From Opitutaceae bacterium (GTDB lineage Bacteria; Verrucomicrobiota; Verrucomicrobiia; Opitutales; Opitutaceae), in assembly GCA_005792355.1 (NCBI GenBank), contig SXSC01000070.1:1-39383 (forward strand): 39,383 nt of DNA. The letters are read 5' to 3'. The notes below the pieces were generated by a model. The model saw only the letters and a list, made by a program, of their open reading frames with translations, did no database searches and was not told where the DNA came from. The translations under genes were made by a program, and so were the position numbers. Every line of letters begins with the position of its first letter. Positions within the stretch are counted from its first letter, which is position 1. Positions 34,076 through 39,383 of the stretch are shown here, piece by piece.

Positions 34076-34846
34076 ATGGATGCCGCCGAATACGACAATC
34101 TCGCGCGCGTTGAACGCGAACACTGGTATTATGCGGGCAAACGCGACGTGGTGCGGCACTGGTTGAATTTCGCGGGGCCGCCCGGCCCGGGGCAAACCCT
34201 GCTCGACTGCGGGGCGGGCACCGGACTCTTCGCCGAGGAAATGTCAGCGGTGTGTCGCGTCTTCGTGCTCGACGATCACGAAGAGGCGCTGCGCCTGCTG
34301 CGGACCCGTTTCCAGCCGGAGCAGATTCTCAGTCTGGCGGGCGACCGCGTGCCGCTGCCGGACGCGTCGCTCGACCATGTGACGGCGCTCGATGTGCTCG
34401 AGCACGTGGCGGACGATGTGGCCGTGGTGCGCGGTTTTCATCGGTTGCTCAAGCCGGGCGGGCTCGCCGTGGTGACGGTGCCGGCGGGCATGGCGCTTTG
34501 GAGCGACTGGGATGTGGCGCTGCACCACTTCCGGCGCTACGATCGCGGGCAATTGCGGGCGCTGTTCCCCGACGCTGCGTGGGAAATCGTGCATGTGAAC
34601 TACACCAATGTGCTCGTCTATCCCGCGGTGTGGGTCGTGCGCAAATGGCGGGCCTGGCGCAAGGGCGGGGGGCCGCCGGGGACGACGCCGGGTGCGGCGC
34701 CCGGCGCGACGGCGCGCACGGAGGACGCCATGCCTCCGCGCTGGCTCAATGCGCTGCTGCGCGGTGTGTTTGTCGGGATGGCGCGGTGGCGCGTGCCGTT
34801 TCCGTTTGGCGTGAGCCTCGTGCTGGTCGCGCGGCGGCGCGGGTGA
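34076..34846 (+). CDS. Class I SAM-dependent methyltransferase
   Basis: The 256-residue cytoplasmic protein has motif I LLDCGAGTGLF (42-52), an acidic residue after the second strand (VFVLDDHEEAL), LDHVTALDVLEHVADDV and LLKPGGLAVVTVPAG. This is the standard order of UbiE/Ubie-like small-molecule or lipid methyltransferases. A YDRGQLRALFP segment and a hydrophobic C-terminal stretch (VYPAVWVVRKW and GVFVGMARWRVPFPFGVSLV) suggest contact with a membrane-bound substrate, as in glycolipid or polyprenyl-linked glycan methyltransferases. A Gly/Pro/Ala-rich insert lies near residues 200-218. ATG 34076 is chosen because the frame further upstream is antisense to the GT-C gene. It is transcribed divergently from that gene. 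Confidence 0.85.
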   Translation: MDAAEYDNLARVEREHWYYAGKRDVVRHWLNFAGPPGPGQTLLDCGAGTGLFAEEMSAVCRVFVLDDHEEALRLLRTRFQPEQILSLAGDRVPLPDASLDHVTALDVLEHVADDVAVVRGFHRLLKPGGLAVVTVPAGMALWSDWDVALHHFRRYDRGQLRALFPDAAWEIVHVNYTNVLVYPAVWVVRKWRAWRKGGGPPGTTPGAAPGATARTEDAMPPRWLNALLRGVFVGMARWRVPFPFGVSLVLVARRRG

Positions 34847-34891
34847 GTGGCGGAAGGAGTGGCCCCTGGCAAAGCAGGCGGTCCTTTCAAA

Positions 34892-35278
34892 ATGGATTAC
34901 GAAGCTGCCATCGCGCAGGTTCTTGAAGACGCAGGGCGCGTTGTACTCCCGGGCGAAAGCGTCGATGTCGTCACTCTGGTGGAGCGTGATTTCGCGAGGC
35001 AAGGCTACTGCGACCATCAGCTCGTCGCGGTCATCGAGGAAGCACTCCGCCAGCGACTGGCGCAGTGGTCCGTGGGCGACAAGCGCGCCATTTGGGTGAC
35101 ACTTGTGGCCAGTGGTGCGATCAACGATTCGGAGGAAAGCATCGACGATTATCCGGCAGGGAGCATCGACCTGACGATCGAGGGTGAATTGATGTATCTC
35201 ATCACCGAGCGGCTTTCGCCACCGAATGAAAGGAAGCGCCGCGAACCCGACGACGAAGACGAAGAAGAAGCCTGGTGA
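34892..35278 (+). CDS. Small acidic protein of unknown function
   Basis: The 128-residue product starts at ATG 34892 (MDYEAAIAQVLEDAGR). In-frame GTGs at 34847 and 34859 are possible earlier starts, and an AAGGAG lies at 34853-34858, but the Gly/Pro-rich extension looks non-native. It is predicted helical and soluble, without signal or membrane segments, and ends in a charged tail (NERKRREPDDEDEEEAW). I do not recognise a family. It lies 45 bp after the methyltransferase on the same strand and converges with the 751-residue membrane protein, leaving 28 bp. Confidence 0.65.
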   Translation: MDYEAAIAQVLEDAGRVVLPGESVDVVTLVERDFARQGYCDHQLVAVIEEALRQRLAQWSVGDKRAIWVTLVASGAINDSEESIDDYPAGSIDLTIEGELMYLITERLSPPNERKRREPDDEDEEEAW

Positions 35279-35306
35279 AGCGCCGCCTCAAGGGGCGTCG
35301 TTCCGG

Positions 35307-37562
35307 TCAATCTTGCAACCGGCCGAGGCCGACCTCGTCGCCGGCGGCATCGCGCAGGATGATCGTGGCCCCGCGGGCGGGACGGGGCTGGCGTGCGCGA
35401 TCGTAGTACACCGAGAGCAGGCTGGCCTGGGTGAAGGTGAGCGGCCAGGGCGCGGGGCGGGCGGCGGCGACGGGCTCGCCGCGGGAGTTCACGGGCGACA
35501 CCTCGACGCGGGTGTTGGAGCCGTCGAGGACGAAGGGCGGCGGCGCGGGCCCCGGGGCGACGGTGATTTCGATGCGGGCCACGGGGCGGACGGGCGGGAG
35601 CAGGACGGAAAATTTCAACAGCGTGTTTTCGCCGGCCGGGGCGGGTCCGGCCGCGCCCGAGTGCGTGAGCAATTCGCCGACCATGAACGGTGCGATCCGC
35701 CGGCCGCGGCGCACGCAGAATTCAAAATCGTCAAACGTGAAGGCCGGCTCGAACTCCCGCGCGATGTAGTCGTGCAGCGCCCCGGCCGGGGCGAGCCCGC
35801 GTTTCGCCAGGTAGGTCACGTGCTCGCGGTGCACGATGACACACGCGCGGGGATGGGTTTCGAGCTGGCGGATGATCGCCTGCTGGCGCTCGGGGCCCAG
35901 CAGGGAAAACCAATGCGTGGTATTGGCGTTGGTCGGCGTCGGCCGGCCGCTCCAGATGTTGAAGCTGAACATGCCCGGTTCGGAAAAAAGGAGATCGGCG
36001 TGCGCGATCGCGTTGTAGGTGAGCAGCCGGAACAACGCGGTGGAGGCGTCCGGCAAACGCAGCCACTCGGCGCCCGGGAGATGGAGATGCTGACCCTCGC
36101 GGTAGCGGTCGCCGACCTGTGCGAATTTCCAACCGGTGGACGCGGCAAACACCGCCATGATAAACCCGCCGGCAAAGGCGGCGGCGCGCCAGTGCTGGGC
36201 GGCCAGGGTCTCCGCGTGACGGCGGGCCAGCCAACGGGCGGCGTCCCACCCGCCGACGGCCGCGAGCGGAATGGTGAGCAGCGTGCCCCAGGCGATTTGG
36301 CTGCCGGCGACCGGAAAGATGTGCAGGCATTGGCCGAGCAGCACAAGGACGAGCCAGGCCCGCGCCTGGCTCACGATCGACTGCTCACCGGTGAGCGGCC
36401 ACGCGAAGAGCCACAGGCAGGGCAGCGCGAATCCGAACACAAGGTAGTCGGCGCTGATGCCGGGGAAGCGACTGAGATTGATCGCGAGCGCTCCAGCGGC
36501 GGCGAGACGGGCCACCGCGACGCTGTTTTCGACCACGGCCGGATGGCGGCGGCGCAGCGCGGCGGCGAGGACGCAGAGCGCGAGTGAGGCCAGCGCGACG
36601 ACGCGGATCCCGGGTGCCCAGAGATAGCGGATGCTGAACGTGAGCGGCTGGCGCATCGGCGCAAGGACGACGCCACCCCACACGTCGGCGAGGCTGCTGC
36701 CGCGCGCCAAGGTCACACCGAGCACTACTGCGCCCACGCCGCCGGCGCCCAACAGTCCCCAGCCCAGCGTCCGCCAGTCCGCGCGCGCGGACGAGTTGAG
36801 CGAGGTTGCGCGGATCACGGCGATTCCCGCACAAGCCCAGACGAGCGCGAAACTCTGCACCCACGCGACGCCCAGCAGCGGGTGCATGAGCGCGAGGGGG
36901 AGCAAGGCGCTGCAGATCATGAGGGCGGCCGGGGCCCAGCGGTGCACCGTGGGGTTGCGATGATGGAGCAACAACCAAGCGCAGGCGGAGAACGCCACAA
37001 ACACGCCGATGTTAATTTTGGTCAGTAACAGCGCCGCGGTCACCCCGCCCACGAGGAGCGCCCACGCGCGGAGCCGTTCCCGGGCGAGCCAGTGATGACC
37101 GAGGACGGCCACTGCCGTGGTCAGCAGCACGATCAAACCACCGGGGTGAGTCGGTTCGCTGGCCATCACCCAGAGATAGGCGAAGACCGCCGCGAGCACC
37201 GCGAGCCGCGCGACGAGGCTGCGTGTGACCTGGCCCGCGAGCGCCGCGGCGAGGAGGGCGGCGCCGCTCCATGCGCCGAGCGTGATCAGCCGCCCGGCCG
37301 TATGCGAAAGGGGCATGCCGAGCAGTTGCAGCACGTAATGGAAGACGAACGGGAAGGGGCCGTATTGCGTGTAGATGTCGCGATAGAGCCCGCCATGATC
37401 CGCGAAGTTGCGCAGCGAGAGGAGCACGTAGCCCTCGTCGTCGTAAAACATGAACGCGCTGAACATGATCATCGCGGCCGCGACGAACAGGGCGGCCGCA
37501 GCGGCCGCCGTGACCAGCGTGGCGAACCACGCCGGGCGGATCCCGGGGCGCGGTTCAGTCAC
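35307..37562 (-). CDS. Polytopic GT-C-like glycosyltransferase with large C-terminal domain
   Basis: The 751-residue product is the longest of the GT-C set. After the first membrane helix comes FMFYDDEGYVLLSLRNFADH (acidic cluster D41-D42-E43) and GLYRDIYTQYGPFPFVFHYV, the loop layout of GT39-like enzymes. About ten further hydrophobic segments reach residue 480. The last 270 residues are extracytoplasmic. They contain NIWSGRPTPTNANTTHWFSL, HPRACVIVHREHVTYL and a final beta-rich part (ARIEITVAPGP, SNTRVEVSPVNSRGEP) that looks like a small carbohydrate-binding or Ig-like domain. The start is GTG 37562, overlapping the GT2 stop by 8 bp. This pairing with a GtrB-like enzyme is typical for donor synthase plus transferase. 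It is not closely related to subfamilies A-C. Confidence 0.75.
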   Translation of the reverse strand: MTEPRPGIRPAWFATLVTAAAAAALFVAAAMIMFSAFMFYDDEGYVLLSLRNFADHGGLYRDIYTQYGPFPFVFHYVLQLLGMPLSHTAGRLITLGAWSGAALLAAALAGQVTRSLVARLAVLAAVFAYLWVMASEPTHPGGLIVLLTTAVAVLGHHWLARERLRAWALLVGGVTAALLLTKINIGVFVAFSACAWLLLHHRNPTVHRWAPAALMICSALLPLALMHPLLGVAWVQSFALVWACAGIAVIRATSLNSSARADWRTLGWGLLGAGGVGAVVLGVTLARGSSLADVWGGVVLAPMRQPLTFSIRYLWAPGIRVVALASLALCVLAAALRRRHPAVVENSVAVARLAAAGALAINLSRFPGISADYLVFGFALPCLWLFAWPLTGEQSIVSQARAWLVLVLLGQCLHIFPVAGSQIAWGTLLTIPLAAVGGWDAARWLARRHAETLAAQHWRAAAFAGGFIMAVFAASTGWKFAQVGDRYREGQHLHLPGAEWLRLPDASTALFRLLTYNAIAHADLLFSEPGMFSFNIWSGRPTPTNANTTHWFSLLGPERQQAIIRQLETHPRACVIVHREHVTYLAKRGLAPAGALHDYIAREFEPAFTFDDFEFCVRRGRRIAPFMVGELLTHSGAAGPAPAGENTLLKFSVLLPPVRPVARIEITVAPGPAPPPFVLDGSNTRVEVSPVNSRGEPVAAARPAPWPLTFTQASLLSVYYDRARQPRPARGATIILRDAAGDEVGLGRLQD

Positions 37563-38532
37563 GCGTGGTGGCGGGGCCCGGCGCTCCGGAGGCGCGCGGC
37601 GGGTTTTTTAGGATGAAGTTGGGCCGGCGTTTCACCTCGTCGTAGACGCGGCCCAGGTATTCGCCCAGCACGCCGATGCCGATGAGCTGCACCCCGCCGA
37701 GAAAGAGCACGAGCGTGACCAGGGTGGTGAAGCCCTGCTGCGAATTCTCAAAACCGAGCAGGCGCCACAGCACGAAGAACAGCCCCCCTGCGAAGCCCAT
37801 GAAGGCGACGAACAATCCGGCATACGTCAGCAGGCGCAGCGGCAGGTGCGAGAAACTGAACACGCCGTCGAGGCCGTAGCGCACGAGCCGGCGGAAGGTT
37901 TGTTGCGGCACCCCGGCGGCGCGCTCCTGGCGGTCGTAGAGCACGTCGGCCGTCGGGAAGCCGATCCAGGCGCGGAGCCCGGGGAAGAAGCGGTGGCGCT
38001 CCGGCAGGGCGTTGAAGGCCTCGACCGCGGCGCGCCCGAGCAGGCCAAACGTGCCGGTGTTGGCCTCGATGGGGTAATCGGAGAGACTGCCGAAAACGCG
38101 GTGGAAAAGGTCGAAGCCGAGGCGGCGCAGGCCGCGTTCGCGGCGGGTCCGCCGGGTCGCCCGCACGATCTCCGCGCCGGCGCGCCACGCCGCCACGAGC
38201 TGCGGAATCACCTCGGGCGGATCCTGCAGGTCGGCGTCCATCGTCACGACGGCGTCGGCGGTCGCGGCGTGGGCAAGCCCCGCGGAGAGCGCGCTTTGAA
38301 ATCCGAAATTGCGCGAGAGTTCGATGAGCGCGAAGCGGGGGTCGCGCACCGCCTGGGCCCGGATCAGCGCCGCGGAGCGGTCCCGGCTGCCGTCGTCGAC
38401 GAGGAGGGCGCGCCAGACGCAGCCCTGGCCACCATCGAACAGTGCACCGAGCCGCGCGAAGAGCTCGGGCAACACGGCCTCTTCGTTGAAGACCGGGATG
38501 ACGAGGGTGATGGTCGGGGTGGAGGCGGGCAT
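37555..38532 (-). CDS. GtrB/ArnC-like polyprenyl-phosphate glycosyltransferase (GT2)
   Basis: The 325-residue enzyme has VIPVFNEEAVL (11-21), VDDGSRDRS (45-53), SRNFGFQSALSAGL, and a complete DxD site MDADLQDPPE (98-107). Next come TGTFGLLGR and the HRFFPGLRAWIGF block. Two transmembrane helices (about 233-255 and 268-290) are followed by GEYLGRVYDEVKRRP, the signature end of GtrB/ArnC/DPM1-like synthases. These transfer a sugar from a nucleotide donor to undecaprenyl phosphate, and the lipid-linked sugar is then flipped and used by a GT-C enzyme. The coupled downstream gene is such an enzyme. ATG 38532 is the first start, with 275 bp of repeat-bearing DNA upstream. Confidence 0.92.
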   Translation of the reverse strand: MPASTPTITLVIPVFNEEAVLPELFARLGALFDGGQGCVWRALLVDDGSRDRSAALIRAQAVRDPRFALIELSRNFGFQSALSAGLAHAATADAVVTMDADLQDPPEVIPQLVAAWRAGAEIVRATRRTRRERGLRRLGFDLFHRVFGSLSDYPIEANTGTFGLLGRAAVEAFNALPERHRFFPGLRAWIGFPTADVLYDRQERAAGVPQQTFRRLVRYGLDGVFSFSHLPLRLLTYAGLFVAFMGFAGGLFFVLWRLLGFENSQQGFTTLVTLVLFLGGVQLIGIGVLGEYLGRVYDEVKRRPNFILKNPPRASGAPGPATTRD

Positions 38533-38681
38533 GGCAAATTAGGCGGCGCGAGCCCGGGAGAGCATGAGACCCGCCGCCCGCAGCGCGAGCACAAGCGCGG
38601 ATGGTCGGCAGAAAAATGGCGTAAAAACAACCGGGCCGGTGCGATCGCTTCGCTCAGCCGCAACGATTCAGTCCGAGGTGG

Positions 38682-38747
38682 AGCCCGTTGTCCCCAACGG
38701 GCTGGGCTGAGAGCGTACGGCTCAAAACCCGATGAGGACATCGGGTT
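38682..38747. repeat. Paired palindromic element, two 9-bp/4-nt hairpins in inverted orientation
   Basis: Arm 1 is AGCCCGTTG-TCCC-CAACGGGCT (38682-38703) and arm 2 is AACCCGATG-AGGA-CATCGGGTT (38726-38747). Both stems are perfect. The reverse complement of arm 2 with its flank (TGGAACCCGATGTCCTCATC) lines up with arm 1 and its flank (TGGAGCCCGTTGTCCCCAAC). The base changes within the stems are compensated on the other side. This is the layout of REP/BIME-like elements mobilised by RAYT transposases. Confidence 0.75.
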
Positions 38748-38806
38748 CCACCGTTCAGTGGTTTCGTTTTCAGAGGTAAAACGCACAGCGACGGAATGGA
38801 GACGGC

Positions 38807-39247
38807 TCAGGGGTGGCCGCGCAGCCAGAGCAGCACGGCGTGGACGGGCGCACTGGTTTCGTGGAAGACGGTGCCCATGACGAAAACATTGGGCACGATG
38901 AGGGACACCACGGCCGCGAGCGCGGTGCAGCGCCGCAGTTCGGCCGGGCCGGTGCCGAGGATGTGGCGCAGCCACGCCAGAGCGACGAAACTCGCCGGAA
39001 ACGCGTAGTTGGCGCTGCGCGTGAAATCGCCGACGCCAGTGGCGGCGACCACGGGCAGCAAGGCGGCCAGCAGCAGCGCCCCGGCGCTCGTGGTGCGGTG
39101 GGTGCCCGCGGTCCGGTGGAGCGCCAGCAGCAGCAGCAGCCAGCCGCCTTCCAGCGCAAACCAGAAACCGGCGGCGGCGTTGTCGAGATTCGTGACGAAG
39201 ATGTGGGTCTCGGCGATGCCGGCGGCGGGGGTCGCCCACCCGTAGGC
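38807..39247 (-). pseudogene. 5'-truncated polytopic membrane protein remnant
   Basis: The frame runs from just after an in-frame TGA at 39248-39250 to the stop at 38807, 146 residues, with no usable start until TTG 39061. The sequence is protein-like throughout: YGWATPAAGIAETHIFVTNL, then a hydrophobic helix FWFALEGGWLLLLLALH, ALLLAALLPVVAATGVGDFT, ANYAFPASFVALAWLRHIL, and VVSLIVPNVFVMGTVFHETS. This is the C-terminal part of a multi-spanning protein whose front half is missing, perhaps another GT-C member. The break at about 39250 coincides with a change to unrelated sequence. Alternatives are a sequencing frameshift, or a short protein from TTG 39061 (84 residues). Confidence 0.5.
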
Positions 39248-39272
39248 TCAGACATCCTGACCTGCCCTGGAA

Positions 39273-39383
39273 TCAGGGTGAACCCACTTGGCGATAAATC
39301 AGGCGGAGGTTGGTGGTGGGGAAACAGGTTTCCGTGGCGGTGAGGGTTTTGCAGAGTGCGGCGACGGCGGCGTCCTGTAACGG
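39273..39383 (-). CDS. C-terminal end of an unidentified protein, cut by the window edge
   Basis: The minus strand is open from the window end to TGA at 39273-39275 and encodes 36 residues, including ALCKTLTATETCFPTTNLRL and IYRQVGSP. The composition is protein-like and has no membrane character. It ends 23 bp before the point where the neighbouring membrane-protein remnant begins. A transposase end is possible, since it would explain the truncation next door, but I cannot confirm a family. Confidence 0.35.
   Translation of the reverse strand, partial: PLQDAAVAALCKTLTATETCFPTTNLRLIYRQVGSP

Noticed and set aside
38682..38747. Terminator for the right-hand genes
   Set aside because: Neither hairpin is followed by a T run, and the pair lies upstream of the GT2 gene. 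A repeat element explains it better.
1..39383. CRISPR array
   Set aside because: No regularly spaced direct repeats with unique spacers were seen. The repeated sequence in 1-5100 is diverged Ig-domain coding sequence.

Overview
The window looks like chromosome of a GC-rich Verrucomicrobiota bacterium, most likely an Opitutaceae relative. This is judged from high G+C, secreted proteins built of putative-Ig repeats with paired VRGIGP repeats at the C-terminus, short pilin-like proteins with GFTLVE leaders, and many paralogous polytopic glycosyltransferases. No taxonomic search was possible.

Left part (1-11.5 kb, genes on +): the 3' end of a very large Ig-like repeat protein, a 1044-residue secreted Ig/VRGIGP protein, a small secreted protein and a strong terminator. 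Next comes an A/T-richer patch with a truncated, subtilase-like gene ending near a tRNA-Leu(UAA). Then the housekeeping pair nadD-rsfS, and two nearly identical pilin-like genes, the first with a promoter and a terminator.

Middle (11.6-34 kb): two + strand polytopic GT-C-like proteins converge, with overlapping 3' ends, on a long minus-strand run. Read in its own direction (31950 to 15313) this run encodes a Gfo/Idh/MocA oxidoreductase, a family 2 glycosyltransferase, a 250-bp gap with inverted repeats, a GNAT acetyltransferase, an acyl carrier protein, an AMP-forming acyl ligase, a LuxE-like acyl-protein synthetase, a LuxC-like acyl reductase and a DegT-family protein with Gln in place of the PLP-binding Lys. 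Five polytopic glycosyltransferase-like proteins follow. Most junctions overlap by 1-17 bp, which suggests one translationally coupled operon. A sixth minus-strand GT-C gene lies just upstream.

Right part (34-39.4 kb): a divergent SAM methyltransferase and a small acidic protein, then a minus-strand pair made of a GtrB/ArnC-like GT2 and a 751-residue polytopic protein. A two-hairpin palindromic repeat follows, and then a 5'-truncated membrane-protein fragment at the window edge.

Working model (inference): the GT2 enzymes make polyprenyl-phosphate sugars and the nine GT-C-like proteins transfer them outside the cytoplasmic membrane. The oxidoreductase, DegT, GNAT, ACP, ligase, LuxE and LuxC proteins build an unusual acyl- or aldehyde-derived modification of a sugar or lipid. 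No luciferase genes are present, so the LuxC/LuxE module is not for light. The Ser/Thr-rich Ig-repeat proteins and the pilins are plausible, untested acceptors.
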